Source: Chloroflexota bacterium
GTDB lineage: Bacteria; Chloroflexota; Anaerolineae; Promineifilales; Promineifilaceae
Length of the DNA stretch: 64,000 nucleotides
NCBI GenBank assembly: GCA_018004935.1
Contig: JAGNBF010000020.1
Span: forward strand, 23,370 to 87,369
Direction of reading: 5' to 3'
This document shows positions 9,748 to 18,808 of this stretch, piece by piece. Both the position numbers and the translations under genes were made by a program. The notes beneath the pieces were generated by a model. The model made no database searches. It saw nothing but the letters and a program-made list of their open reading frames with translations, and was not told where the DNA came from. The first letter of the stretch is position 1. The number at the start of each line of letters is the position of its first letter.

Positions 9748-11264
9748 GTGATGTGGGGATGAAAGGGCCGATTCGTTACTGGCTGTGGGGTGGTGGGGTG
9801 ATCCTCGCGGCCGCGTTCTTTCTTCTCATCCGCCCTTCCACCCCACCACCGGCCCTCTCCTACATCACCATCACCCCGCAACCCACACCCTTTGTCACTC
9901 CCTCCCCATCTCTGACGGCCGCCCCCCTATCCTCCCAAAGCCTTACCCCGACGACGGTTTTACCTGCGCCTACGTCACCACCGGACTCTCCCACGCCGGT
10001 CCCGGTGATCGTTGTCACCAGTTCACCCACCTCACCTCCCTTTGCTACACTTGATTTCACCGTGGCAACGCCCGCCACCGCTGTCCCCACCCACGTTCCT
10101 CCCTTCAGCCAGCCGAATGGCGTGATCAATATTTTGCTGTTGGGTAACGACGTAGACTGGGCGCAAGGTGGCCGCACCGATAGCATCATCCTTGTCTCCC
10201 TCAACAAAGAAACCGGCTCCGTCACCATGCTTTCCTTTCCACGAGACTTGTATGTCTACATTCCCGGCTGGAAAATGGAGCGCATCAACCTGGCCCTGCC
10301 CCACGGCAACGGCTCGGATTACCCTGGTGGTGGTGGGCAGTTGCTCAAAGACACACTGCTCTACAACTTCGGCATCCCAGTGGATTATTACATCCGCATC
10401 GGGTTTGAGGGGTTTAAGCAGGTGGTAGATTTATTGGGGGGGGTGGAAATTGTCGTTAATTGCCGGTTAACCGATTGGCGGCTGAAGTCGCCGGAATTGG
10501 ACCTGAATGTGGAGGAAAACTGGGAGCAGTTTACCCTGGAAACGGGAATTCAACCGATGGATGGGGATCTGGCCCTGTGGTATGTGCGTTCACGGCGTAC
10601 AACGAATGATTTTGAACGCGGCCGCAGACAGCAACAACTTCTTCGGGCTATTCTTCAGGCCGGGATCAATTCCCCCCGTTTACTCACCCGTCTGCCCACC
10701 TTATGGGAAACCTACCACGATTATGTGGAAACCGATATGCCGCTTACGGTGATGGTTGAATTAGCTACTCTCATACCTTCTCTGGATAGCAGTCATATTC
10801 GTTCCCTGACCCTTTACGGCACAACCGCCGCCTGGCAGGTTCCCGTAACCCATGAAATGGTGCAGTTGCCTCGGTGGGAGATGGCGCAACCTGTTTTTGC
10901 CCAACTCATGGCCGAGCCGGGGTTGGGTCAAGGCAATCACCCCCCGATTACGATGGAAATTGTGGCCCCTGATAATGTTTATTACCGTCAGGTGGCCGAG
11001 AATTTATCCTGGTATGGCATTGGATCGGTGTGGTCGCGGCCGCAAGAACCTATGCCCGAACAATCCCAAATTGCCTACTATGGGCTAAATTTCAAAGGAT
11101 CGTATGATTGGCTCGTGGCCTGGCTCTTTTCCCAGCCAAAAGAAGCAATCACTCTTATCTCAATCCCCGACAGCAGTGCCTATAGCTACCGCATCGTCAT
11201 CGGCAAGGATTACAATATTTGCCAGTCGCCATTGTATACACCTACTGGTGAAGCGGCTGAATAA
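9744..11264 (+). CDS. LytR-CpsA-Psr (LCP) family protein
   Basis: A 506-residue membrane-anchored LCP protein. It has one N-terminal transmembrane segment (about residues 11-30), a Thr/Pro/Ser-rich linker to about residue 125, then the LCP domain with NILLLGNDVDW, GGRTDSIILVSL, LSFPRDLYVYIPG and the later WYVRSRRTTNDFERGRRQQ. LCP enzymes transfer glycopolymers from a lipid carrier to the cell wall or other envelope acceptors. The GTG start overlaps the stop of the Rpn-like gene by 4 bp; an ATG at 9759 is an alternative. A C-terminal extension beyond the LCP domain is present. Confidence 0.9.
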   Translation: MSDVGMKGPIRYWLWGGGVILAAAFFLLIRPSTPPPALSYITITPQPTPFVTPSPSLTAAPLSSQSLTPTTVLPAPTSPPDSPTPVPVIVVTSSPTSPPFATLDFTVATPATAVPTHVPPFSQPNGVINILLLGNDVDWAQGGRTDSIILVSLNKETGSVTMLSFPRDLYVYIPGWKMERINLALPHGNGSDYPGGGGQLLKDTLLYNFGIPVDYYIRIGFEGFKQVVDLLGGVEIVVNCRLTDWRLKSPELDLNVEENWEQFTLETGIQPMDGDLALWYVRSRRTTNDFERGRRQQQLLRAILQAGINSPRLLTRLPTLWETYHDYVETDMPLTVMVELATLIPSLDSSHIRSLTLYGTTAAWQVPVTHEMVQLPRWEMAQPVFAQLMAEPGLGQGNHPPITMEIVAPDNVYYRQVAENLSWYGIGSVWSRPQEPMPEQSQIAYYGLNFKGSYDWLVAWLFSQPKEAITLISIPDSSAYSYRIVIGKDYNICQSPLYTPTGEAAE

Positions 11265-11269
11265 CAATT

Positions 11270-11351
11270 GTAAGCGTTCAGCCTTCCGAAGGTTTGTTCC
11301 ACTGGTCAACAGCTTCGGAAGGCTTTTTTATCAGAGGGACTGAACGCTTAC
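11270..11351. repeat. Short element with 11-bp inverted ends around a terminator
   Basis: GTAAGCGTTCA (11270-11280) and TGAACGCTTAC (11341-11351) are perfect inverted repeats. They frame the terminator between the LCP gene and pyrD. The same end motif bounds the block at 1532-1862 and recurs next to other repeats in the window. Confidence 0.7.
11281..11330 (+). terminator. Rho-independent terminator after the LCP gene
   Basis: GCCTTCCGAAG (11281-11291) pairs perfectly with CTTCGGAAGGC (11313-11323) across a 21-nt loop and is followed by six T. It sits 17 bp downstream of the LCP stop. Confidence 0.85.
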
Positions 11352-11377
11352 CAATAATTCCCAACAAGCCATAATGC

Positions 11378-12427
11378 ATGTTCTACCAATACCTGATTTT
11401 TCCCTTCTTACGCCGTTTTGATGCGGAAACAATTCACGAACGCACCCTCGCCGCGCTGGAACTGGCGCAAAGTTGGGCGGGCGGGCGGCTAATCTTGCGA
11501 CTCATCGCAGGGCGGCTTCCCTCGCGGCCGCAAACCCTCTTCGGCCTCACCTTCCCCAACGTGTTGGGCATGGCCGCCGGTTTCGACAAAGATGTACGCG
11601 TAGTGGCAGGACTGGCCCGGCTCGGTTTTGGGCATATCGAGGTGGGCACGTTGACGCCGCGGCCGCAATCCGGCAACCCTCGCCCCCGCATCTTCCGCCT
11701 GCCTGACGACGGAGCCATCATCAACCGGATGGGCTTCCCCAATGGGGGGGTGATCGAGGCGTTGCCCCGTTTGCAACAGTTGTCACAACAAAAACGGTCT
11801 TATGTCCTGGGGGTCAGCCTGGGCAAACAGAAGGAAACGCCCCTGGCGGACGCGGCCGCAGATTACGTCACCGTGATGCAGGCTGTCTACCCCTACGCCG
11901 ATTATCTGGCGGTCAATATCAGTTCCCCCAACACCCCTGGCCTGCGCGAACTCCAGGGGGGCAATTATTTGAGCCACCTGCTGGGTACACTGCAACAGGA
12001 AAATGAAACTTTAGCTGAACGGCACAATCTGGCGGTGCGGCCGCTGCTCCTCAAAATTGCGCCTGATTTGACCTGGGTAGAGGTAGATGAAGTGGTTGCG
12101 GCCGCGTTGGAACACCAAATCGCCGCAATCATTGCCACCAACACCACCCTCAGTCGGGACAATCTCACCCACCCCGCCCAAAGCGAAAGCGGCGGTTTGA
12201 GCGGTCTTCCTTTGCGTCAGCGTAGCACCGAAATCATCGCCTACATCACCCGGCAGACCAACGGCCAACTCCCCATCATCGGTGTGGGCGGCATTCGCAC
12301 GGCCTCCGATGTACAGGCCAAACTGGACGCCGGGGCCACCCTGGTGCAGATATATACCGGGTTGGTTTATAGCGGGCCACGCATGGCTGGTACCATTTTG
12401 CGCCAACTCCCCACACCCACCCCCTGA
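11378..12427 (+). CDS. pyrD: Dihydroorotate dehydrogenase (quinone), class 2
   Basis: A 349-residue class 2 PyrD, which oxidises dihydroorotate to orotate at the membrane with quinone as acceptor in pyrimidine synthesis. The N-terminal amphipathic segment typical of class 2 is present (FPFLRRFDAETIHERTL). Other signatures are GMAAGFDKD, GTLTPRPQSGNPRPRIFRLP, INRMGFPN, the catalytic-Ser segment VNISSPNTPGLREL, ATNTTLSR and the phosphate-binding IIGVGGIRTASDV. It is a stand-alone gene after the terminator. It contains five or six GCGGCCGC sites, several encoding Arg-Pro or Ala stretches. Confidence 0.96.
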   Translation: MFYQYLIFPFLRRFDAETIHERTLAALELAQSWAGGRLILRLIAGRLPSRPQTLFGLTFPNVLGMAAGFDKDVRVVAGLARLGFGHIEVGTLTPRPQSGNPRPRIFRLPDDGAIINRMGFPNGGVIEALPRLQQLSQQKRSYVLGVSLGKQKETPLADAAADYVTVMQAVYPYADYLAVNISSPNTPGLRELQGGNYLSHLLGTLQQENETLAERHNLAVRPLLLKIAPDLTWVEVDEVVAAALEHQIAAIIATNTTLSRDNLTHPAQSESGGLSGLPLRQRSTEIIAYITRQTNGQLPIIGVGGIRTASDVQAKLDAGATLVQIYTGLVYSGPRMAGTILRQLPTPTP

Positions 12428-12475
12428 TACAAGGCGATTGCCTACTTCCCAAAATGAACCCATCCCCCTAACAGT

Positions 12476-13063
12476 TCCCCCGAAGGGAGAAAAATCAATT
12501 CAGCCATTCTCAATTTAGTATGCGCATGGCGTTTTTTGTTTTCTCGAGAGGGTGAACAGCCTGAAAGGCTGTTCTACGGCTTGGGTCGTTTCCCCCCGGA
12601 AGGGGGGAAAATCAATAATTCTCAATTTGGTATGCGCCGGGCGTTTTTTGTTTTCTCGGGAGGGTGAACAGCCTGAAAGGCTGTTCTACGGTTTGGGTCG
12701 TTTCTCCCTGGAAGGGGGGGAAATCAATAATTCTCAATTTGGTATGCGCCGGGCGTTTTTTGTTTTCTCGGGAGGGTGAACAGCCTGAAAGGCTGTTCTA
12801 CGGCTTGGGTCGTTTCTCCCTGGAAGGGGGGAAAATCAATAATTCTCAATTTAGTATGCGCCGGGCGTTTTTTGTTTTCTCGAGAGGGTGAACAGCCTGA
12901 AAGGCTGTTCTACGGCTTGGGTCGTTTCCCCCTGGAAGGGGGGAAAATCAATAATTCTCAATTTGGTATGCGCCGGGCGTTTTTTGTTTTCTCGGGGGGG
13001 TGAACAGCCTGAAAGGCTGTTCTACGGCTTGGGTCGTTTCCCCCCGGAAGGGGGGGAAATCAA
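12476..13063. repeat. 112-bp tandem repeat array, about five copies
   Basis: GTGAACAGCCTGAAAGG recurs at 12552, 12664, 12776, 12888 and 13000, an exact period of 112 bp; a part unit begins near 12476. Each unit contains the hairpin CAGCCTGAAAGGCTG and a GGAAGGGGGGAAA block. Fragments of the unit occur singly near 41160, 41520 and 44400. Because 112 is not a multiple of three, each unit opens a different short frame; those frames look artefactual. Confidence 0.92.
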
Positions 13064-13066
13064 TTC

Positions 13067-13150
13067 GGGCCGTTTTTCGCGGGCGTCCGCCCGCGAAAAA
13101 CGGCCCATAAAAAGTTCCCCGCCCCTGGGGGCGGGGTTAGGGGTGGGGGA
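13067..13150. repeat. Long hairpin plus GGGGCGGGG repeat, copy 1
   Basis: GGGCCGTTTTTCGCGGGC pairs with GCCCGCGAAAAACGGCCC, followed by the GC palindrome CCCCGCCCCTGGGGGCGGGG. Related hairpins lie at 17464-17502, 41811-41852, 44505-44542 and 44691-44730. Confidence 0.8.
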
Positions 13151-13230
13151 AACCCCAAACCATCCCCCTCATACGCACAATTTACGCACAGCCCCTGGCT
13201 TTAGGTATAATCAGCGTAACTAGACACATC

Positions 13231-13463
13231 AGAAACCGGGGTTTTCTCTTGTAAGGCATGAGCAGGTCTAAGCAAAAACCCGGTTTCTCCAACAAAACAG
13301 CCTCCTCTCAATATTTCGGGGAAAACGTAGCCCGAACCAGTCGAAGGCAGTTAATTGCGACAAGCTCAACCAACGTGGTCAAAAAGCTTCTTTTTCGTAA
13401 CTACTAAGACCCTCGAGGGCTGAGCTTGTCGAAGCCTCGTGTTGCCTTCGACAAGCTCAGGCA
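13231..13463. repeat. AAACCGGG...CCCGGTTT hairpin and CTTCGACAAGCTCAG palindrome
   Basis: AGAAACCGGGGTTTT and AAAACCCGGTTTCT form an interrupted hairpin (13231-13288), with related copies at 27886-27918 and 40843-40902. Near 13419-13462, GAGCTTGTCGAAG and CTTCGACAAGCTC form an inverted pair, also present near 16135, 38795 and 41435. The frame running through the latter creates a false N-terminus for the next gene. Confidence 0.7.
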
Positions 13464-13512
13464 ACGGCTTATTCGTTACTCTTTTTCAGAGAATTCACTA
13501 TTGACTAATTCT

Positions 13513-14769
13513 ATGAGTGGAAACCGTGAACGCCTGGCCTGGGCCATTATTCTGATGGGTTTTACCATCTTAATTGCGGTGTTGATTGCAATTCCTATTA
13601 GCCTGAACGCTATTCGTTTGCGGGCTACGCGGCCGCTAAATATCTTCGTGCAAGCCAACCAGGGGACAGTAGCGGTAGATGACGAAACCGGCAACCGCAA
13701 CGCTGTTTTTACGGATGACATCGCCCGTGAGTTTGAAACCGAATTGAATATCTTCACCAGTAACGCTGATACCGGTGTGGTGTTGTTTAACCTGCCAGAT
13801 GTAGAAGAGCGAGTGGCCTGGGTGCAAGTGTACAGCAACACCAATCTTCATGTGCAGACGGCGGATACCCCCCGTTTTCGCAGTAGCAATCGCAGTCATC
13901 AGATAGTTTTGCAACTGGAACAAGGGCGATTACGTCTGACAGTGCCGGAGAACATGGAGCGAACGATTACTTTGCAGGTGATAACTCCTCAGGGAGAGGT
14001 ATGGATTGATGAGCCAGGGCAATATGCCCTGGAAGTAGCCAATGTAGAAACCCGATTGGTGGTGCTAAAGGGCGCGGCCGCGTTACGAACCGCAGAAAAT
14101 CAGCTTACCCTACTCACCGATGAATTAGGCATGATTCCCCTGGATGAAGTCCCCGTTGGTCCCTTCGATACCGAGCGGAACCTGCTTCGTAACAGTGACT
14201 TTACCAATGATATGGCCGATTGGACCCTATTGGCCTGGAATATCGAACTACCAGATCAGCCTGAAGGCACAGTAACATCAGGAACTGTTACTGACGAGCC
14301 TGCTTTACGCTTTTATCGCCTGGGAACCGGCCATGCCGATGTCGCCGTCCGCCAGACCCTGGAGCAGGATGTCGCGGATTTTAGCAGTCTGCGCCTGGAA
14401 GCGACGATGATTATTCGTGGGCAAGATGTGGCGGTTTGTGGCGTGCGCGGAAGTGAATGTCCCCTGACTGTGCGCCTGGAATATGTGGATGAAAATGGGG
14501 TCAGCCAGATCTGGCAACAAGGCTTTTATGCCGTAGGTGATATTGCGCCCAACCAGACACCTGATATTTGCGTTTCTTGTGCCGTGGTGCAACCTCCCCA
14601 TGTCAATGTCAACCTGAACCAACTCGCCTTCTTTGAACTAGACATTCTGGCCGAATTGGCCCGGCAAGGTTATTTAGCCCCCACCCGCCTGAAAAGTATT
14701 ACGCTTATTGCCGCTGGTCATAGCTTTGAGGTAGATGTGGTGCAGGTGGGGCTATTTGGCAAGGAATGA
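13513..14769 (+). CDS. Membrane-anchored FecR-like / beta-sandwich protein
   Basis: A 418-residue predicted envelope protein of unknown function. Residues about 7-30 form a transmembrane anchor (AWAIILMGFTILIAVLIAIP). A FecR-like stretch follows (QVITPQGEVWIDEPGQYAL, then VETRLVVLKGAAALRTAENQ), and the C-terminal half is a carbohydrate-binding-like beta-sandwich starting NLLRNSDFTNDMADW. The ATG at 13513 is preferred because the in-frame ATG at 13426 lies inside a dispersed repeat that gives similar false N-termini elsewhere. It converges with the next gene, which also opens with an N-L-L-x-N-x-D-F segment, so the two may share a domain type. Confidence 0.6.
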   Translation: MSGNRERLAWAIILMGFTILIAVLIAIPISLNAIRLRATRPLNIFVQANQGTVAVDDETGNRNAVFTDDIAREFETELNIFTSNADTGVVLFNLPDVEERVAWVQVYSNTNLHVQTADTPRFRSSNRSHQIVLQLEQGRLRLTVPENMERTITLQVITPQGEVWIDEPGQYALEVANVETRLVVLKGAAALRTAENQLTLLTDELGMIPLDEVPVGPFDTERNLLRNSDFTNDMADWTLLAWNIELPDQPEGTVTSGTVTDEPALRFYRLGTGHADVAVRQTLEQDVADFSSLRLEATMIIRGQDVAVCGVRGSECPLTVRLEYVDENGVSQIWQQGFYAVGDIAPNQTPDICVSCAVVQPPHVNVNLNQLAFFELDILAELARQGYLAPTRLKSITLIAAGHSFEVDVVQVGLFGKE

Positions 14770-14804
14770 GAGTGCCAGAGTAAAGGTCTTCCCAAACCCG
14801 TCTC

Positions 14805-16019
14805 CTATTCCTCAGAAGGAACCCATTTTCTTAGCCAGGCTTCTAAATCGGCGGGGGTGTTGGCCACAATGGCTGTGAAGAGGGTGCCCGGATAATGGTC
14901 ATGGAACCAACCTGCCGTAAGAGGGGTAGGCCAGTGGTGGGGATTAATAGCCAGAACTTGCCGTTTTTCCAATAAACCTAACCCGGCATCATCGGCTGAA
15001 TAACCAACGGTGTAACGACCGGTAAAACTCCCTTTCGCGGCCGCGATCAGCCATTTCTCATCTGCCGTCGGGGGTAACAAAACATATATCCGCCGGTAAG
15101 CAATCCGAGGATCCCCCTTAGGTTTCAATGCGGCCGCTTTGCTCAAATCATCATGTTTCACCGACAACAACTGTTGCGCCAGAAGCCGCGCCCCCCGATC
15201 CCCAATAAAACGAATATCGTACAACCCTTCGTCCGGCACATGAAAACGATAACGCCATGTGAACCGATCATTTTCCTGCGTCATCCCCTGAAAGGCGACC
15301 AACGCATATTCCCCATCTGGTCGTTGCACCGTTAATTCCATAAAAACCTGGTTCCGATTAGAGGAAACCAGGGCGGTCATCTCCGTACCGGGCAACGGTT
15401 TTTCCGGCTCCAGGTTGATGTGGGTATCGCCCGCGCCGATAACGGTAATCGTGCGACGGTAACGACTCACCGGGATCAGTTCGCTCATGCGCCAGAAGAT
15501 ACTCTGTTGCCGCTTGGGCCGTTCCGGCGCTGACTTGAGAAAGACGGTAATAATTGAAGTTTCGGCCTCCAGGCTGAGTTCTAAAGTTTCCCATTTACCC
15601 AGCGGGTTGACTTTTTTGCTCCAGACAATGAGGGGACTATTGGGATCGAGGCCACCGGTTGGGTCAATGCCTATTTGCAGGTCTACGTTACTCGGTTCTA
15701 CCAGGTTGCCAGGGGTTTCATCTTCGCTGGACCAGGCCAGTGCTTCTACCGTGAGTTTGTAGGTGTCGCCAGGGGCGGCGGGAACTTGCTGGTATAGCCC
15801 GGCAGTATGAGTTGCCCAAGGAGAGCTGATTTCTTGAGCCGAGAGGGTTTCTAATGCGGCCGCACGGAATACCGGTGTCTGGTTTTTCCATTGTGGATCG
15901 CTGGCCCGCTGGACTGTCCACCAGGGTGCCCAAGACGCGGCCACAGTCATCCGCTCATCTTTGCGGTAAGGCTGGAAAGCCCCGGAGAAGTCGCCGTTGT
16001 GGAGAAGATTGGTTGCCAT
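14805..16019 (-). CDS. Carbohydrate-binding-like beta-sandwich protein
   Basis: A 404-residue protein of unknown function. It begins NLLHNGDFSGAFQPY and continues with a jelly-roll-like segment (TAGLYQQVPAAPGDTYKLTV, DLQIGIDPTGGLDPNSP). This pattern is common in carbohydrate-binding modules at the start of secreted proteins, although no signal peptide is seen here. The C-terminal part resembles nothing I recognise. The start at 16019 replaces an upstream in-frame ATG at 16166 because that extension is encoded by the CTTCGACAAGCTC repeat and the CCGGTCTCCTGACC repeat. Confidence 0.6.
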   Translation of the reverse strand: MATNLLHNGDFSGAFQPYRKDERMTVAASWAPWWTVQRASDPQWKNQTPVFRAAALETLSAQEISSPWATHTAGLYQQVPAAPGDTYKLTVEALAWSSEDETPGNLVEPSNVDLQIGIDPTGGLDPNSPLIVWSKKVNPLGKWETLELSLEAETSIITVFLKSAPERPKRQQSIFWRMSELIPVSRYRRTITVIGAGDTHINLEPEKPLPGTEMTALVSSNRNQVFMELTVQRPDGEYALVAFQGMTQENDRFTWRYRFHVPDEGLYDIRFIGDRGARLLAQQLLSVKHDDLSKAAALKPKGDPRIAYRRIYVLLPPTADEKWLIAAAKGSFTGRYTVGYSADDAGLGLLEKRQVLAINPHHWPTPLTAGWFHDHYPGTLFTAIVANTPADLEAWLRKWVPSEE

Positions 16020-16216
16020 AAGGGGATTCGGTGAGTGTCTAAAATAACCTGAGGTGGCACGGTCAGGAGACCGGCCACAGCAGGCCACTAATTTAAAAAA
16101 TGGCCTCCATACAGGTGGGGTATGGCTCTGCCTGAGCTTGTCGAAGGCGGAGCCGGGCTTCGACAAGCTCAGCCCTCGGGGGCGTGTATAGTTACAAAAA
16201 ATGAATGAGTATGAAC

Positions 16217-16735
16217 TTATTGTGCGCCAGTTTCTGCTAAGGGAGTCGCGGCCGCGACCCGGCGAACATAATCTTCGACCAACAGCAAACTGCTCCCTGC
16301 ATGTTTAATCGTCTGAAGCAGGCTGGTCATACTCGATATCTCTTCCACCTGTTCATTGACAAACCATTGTAGAAAGTTCTCGCTGGTATGATCGTTATTC
16401 GCCTTGGCCACTGTCACCAAATTGTTGATCTCATTGGTGACACGGACTTCTTGCTCCAGCGCATATTGCACCGCATCGGATGCCCCGGAAAAGTCATTGC
16501 GTAGCTCAGGGGTAGCGGGAATGGTGGGTTTGACACCCGCATCGAGCATGAAATGAACAAATTTCATCGCGTGCATCCGCTCTTCTTCCGCCTGACGATA
16601 GAAAAATCCAGCCAGATCCGGTAATCCTTCATCGTCAAAATAGACAGCGATGGCGACATACTGAGCAGAAGCACCAAATTCGCTTCTGATTTGTTGATTC
16701 ATGGGGGCTATGATAGCCTGACTGATAATTTGCAT
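16217..16735 (-). CDS. Ferritin-like iron storage protein
   Basis: A 172-residue non-haem ferritin of normal length. The four-helix diiron signature includes SEFGASAQYVAIAVYFDDEG, the EEERMHAMKF segment that carries ferroxidase Glu and His ligands, ALEQEVRVTNEINNL and WFVNEQVEEISSM. It stores Fe(III) and detoxifies iron in the cytoplasm. AGGAG (16744-16748) precedes the ATG. Its leader region runs directly into three tandem hairpin units, which could affect expression. Confidence 0.93.
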   Translation of the reverse strand: MQIISQAIIAPMNQQIRSEFGASAQYVAIAVYFDDEGLPDLAGFFYRQAEEERMHAMKFVHFMLDAGVKPTIPATPELRNDFSGASDAVQYALEQEVRVTNEINNLVTVAKANNDHTSENFLQWFVNEQVEEISSMTSLLQTIKHAGSSLLLVEDYVRRVAAATPLAETGAQ

Positions 16736-16739
16736 GATT

Positions 16740-17050
16740 TATTCTCCTACGAAAATGTAGGGCGATTTTATAAATCGCCCAGTGGACGATTTATAAAATC
16801 GTCCTACAGATTTTCATTCCACTTGGTGAGCACTCGCTCATGGGGAACTCCTACGAAAATGTAGGGCGATTTGGCAAATCGCCCGGACGATTTACAAAAT
16901 CGTCCTACAGATTTTCATTCCACTTGGTGAGCACCCCGCTCATGGGGAACTCCTGCGAAAATGTAGGGCGATTTTTTAAATCGCCCAGTGGACAATTTAC
17001 CAAATTGTCCTACAGATTTTCATCCCTCTTGGTGCGCCGTAGGCTTATGG
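16740..17050. repeat. Three ~103-bp tandem units with TGTAGGGCGATTT double hairpins
   Basis: Hairpin pairs begin at 16756, 16860 and 16962. Each has GTAGGGCGATTT.AAATCGCCC and then a GGACGATTT.AAATCGTCC stem. In the third copy the second stem reads GGACAATTT/AAATTGTCC, changed on both sides. Each unit also carries the inverse of a ribosome-site-plus-ATG text (GTAGGAGTTCCCCATGAG) found at 5780-5797. A single related hairpin lies at 25631-25682 and part of one near 41950. Confidence 0.85.
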
Positions 17051-17567
17051 GAACTCACTAAGTGAACATCTAAAAATAACTTCCCGGTTTAGACCTGACA
17101 GATTTTCGGAAACCTGTCAGGTCTGCGCGGAACTTATTCTTGGACGATTACTAAGGAATGAGAACGAAATAACTTGTTCGCCGGGAGTGGCACGGCCAGG
17201 AGACCGGCCACAGCAAATGTTCAAGTTATTTAATCGTCAAGCCTAAGTTTTCTGCGTAGTTATAAGCCCTGGCCAATAAGAGGCTACGGATTGAGTCATC
17301 AAAAATGCGTTCATGTCAGCTTACCTTATTTTAAGCGTACCTTCAAGGTATGGATCAGACGGGTAGGGCTTTTTCAAAGTCCGATTTCTTAGCGCTGGCT
17401 TATACCAGGGACGGTTTTCCCTCACCCCTAACCCCGCCCCCAGGGGCGGGGAATTGGATAAAGTGTCGTTTTTTGAGAGCGTCCGCCCTCAAAAAACGAC
17501 ACAAATAGGTTTCCCCCTCGGGGAAGGGGTTAGAGGGATGGGCGTTTCCGATTAGCGACATATCCAA
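17051..17567. repeat. Gene-free stretch with dispersed repeats
   Basis: It contains GACCTGACAGATTTTCGGAAACCTGTCAGGTC-type hairpin arms near 17090-17128. A GGCACGGCCAGGAGACCGGCC segment near 17190 is also seen near 16055 and inverted near 1600. An inverted copy of the GGGGCGGGG plus long-hairpin repeat lies at 17421-17505. No convincing gene is seen. Confidence 0.6.
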
Positions 17568-18782
17568 TTAACTTTGGAGAGGCCGTGCCAGACGGGGAAT
17601 CCTCGCCAGGCTGTGGAAGATGCCGCTGATGGCCGCGGCCGCATCCAGCAGATAAAAAATGGGCAAAATGGGTAAACGAAGCCAGTACGCGGCCGCAACT
17701 CTTTCCTGCCATAGCGCCACCACTACCTGTACGCATGGTGTAAGCCAGGACACCGCCAACAACCAATCCCATCTTTGCCCCTTCACTTGAGCTAAAGTCA
17801 CCACTGCTGTTGCCAGCCGATCCAGATAACCTAGACTAAACAGCCGATTTTCCCACCATACCCACCCTCCGGCACGCCTGGGGTGATGAACCTGGGAGTG
17901 AGATTGAGTCAGAGCTACATCTGTAAAACCAGCCGACCAGCGTTGGTGTTGGTGCCAGTAAGCCCGCAGGGTTGTGGGGGCCAAGGTTGTACTGATCGCC
18001 TGAGGTACATAACGCGTCGCCCAACTTGCCTGTGCCAGCCGTACCGTGACATCACTGTCTTCGAGAATGGCTCCGGGGGTAAAACCGCCCACATTGGTCA
18101 GGGCCGTTAGCCGATACGCACAGTTTGAGCCGAGGGTGGGGGGCTGTAGGTTGAGCCGATCTTTGGCCCGGATGGTGATGGCCTGGTGGACAGTGGCTTC
18201 ATAGGTGGCATAAGTAGCCGTCAGACTGTCTAGCCCATTGCCAATGATGCGCCGTCCGCTGGTGGCCCCGATGGTGGTGTCGGTGAAGGGGGTAATGAGG
18301 TGCTGTAATGCGTCTGGTCGCGGCCGCTCATCGGCATCATATACCACCAGTAGTTGCGCGTAGTCAGAGTGTGAACTAAACAATAACTGGTTTAGAGCCA
18401 TGGCCTTGCCCTGATTGGACTCGACACGCTGATATATCCAGCCATTTTGAAGTGTACAGGCGGTTTGGATGACGCGGCCGCAACCATCTGTTGACCCATC
18501 ATCCCACCAGATAATCCGGCACCGTTCCTTCGGGTAATCTAGCTGTCGGATGGCTTCCAGGCAGGCAGGCAGGGTGGTGGCTTCGTTGTAAAAGGGGATG
18601 GCGATCAGCAAGTGGGGCCATTCACCCGGTGGGGGGAGGGGCCGTGGCCGGGTAAATCCGGCCACGAACAGGAAGAGCCAGCGGCGCACGGTGAAGAGGA
18701 GAAGAATTGCGGCCGCGAGCCTTACCCCTATTCGCCCTACCCATGTAATTACCAGGTGTAGATTTATACAGGCGAAGGACAT
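17568..18782 (-). CDS. Family 2 glycosyltransferase, membrane-associated
   Basis: A 404-residue processive-type GT2 enzyme. The N-terminus has a membrane segment (about residues 20-42). The GT-A domain shows LIAIPFYNEATTLPACLEAI, WWDDGSTDG, VYDADERPRPDAL (the DxD-like metal site), GAILEDSDVTVRLAQ (ED motif) and QHQRWSAG (QxxRW). The C-terminal part returns to hydrophobic segments. Such enzymes add sugars from nucleotide donors to lipid or polysaccharide acceptors at the inner face of the membrane. The acceptor cannot be inferred. Confidence 0.88.
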   Translation of the reverse strand: MSFACINLHLVITWVGRIGVRLAAAILLLFTVRRWLFLFVAGFTRPRPLPPPGEWPHLLIAIPFYNEATTLPACLEAIRQLDYPKERCRIIWWDDGSTDGCGRVIQTACTLQNGWIYQRVESNQGKAMALNQLLFSSHSDYAQLLVVYDADERPRPDALQHLITPFTDTTIGATSGRRIIGNGLDSLTATYATYEATVHQAITIRAKDRLNLQPPTLGSNCAYRLTALTNVGGFTPGAILEDSDVTVRLAQASWATRYVPQAISTTLAPTTLRAYWHQHQRWSAGFTDVALTQSHSQVHHPRRAGGWVWWENRLFSLGYLDRLATAVVTLAQVKGQRWDWLLAVSWLTPCVQVVVALWQERVAAAYWLRLPILPIFYLLDAAAAISGIFHSLARIPRLARPLQS

Positions 18783-18808
18783 AATGGGACGGAACGCTTA
18801 CCGATGGG

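Noticed and set aside
12552..13223. A ladder of overlapping 75-111-residue frames with near-identical products
   Set aside because: They arise because a 112-bp tandem repeat shifts the frame in each unit. They have no independent support as genes.
13426..13512. N-terminal extension starting MSKPRVAFDKLRQ
   Set aside because: It is encoded by a dispersed palindrome, and a near-identical false N-terminus appears before the unrelated gene ending at 14805. The downstream ATG is preferred.
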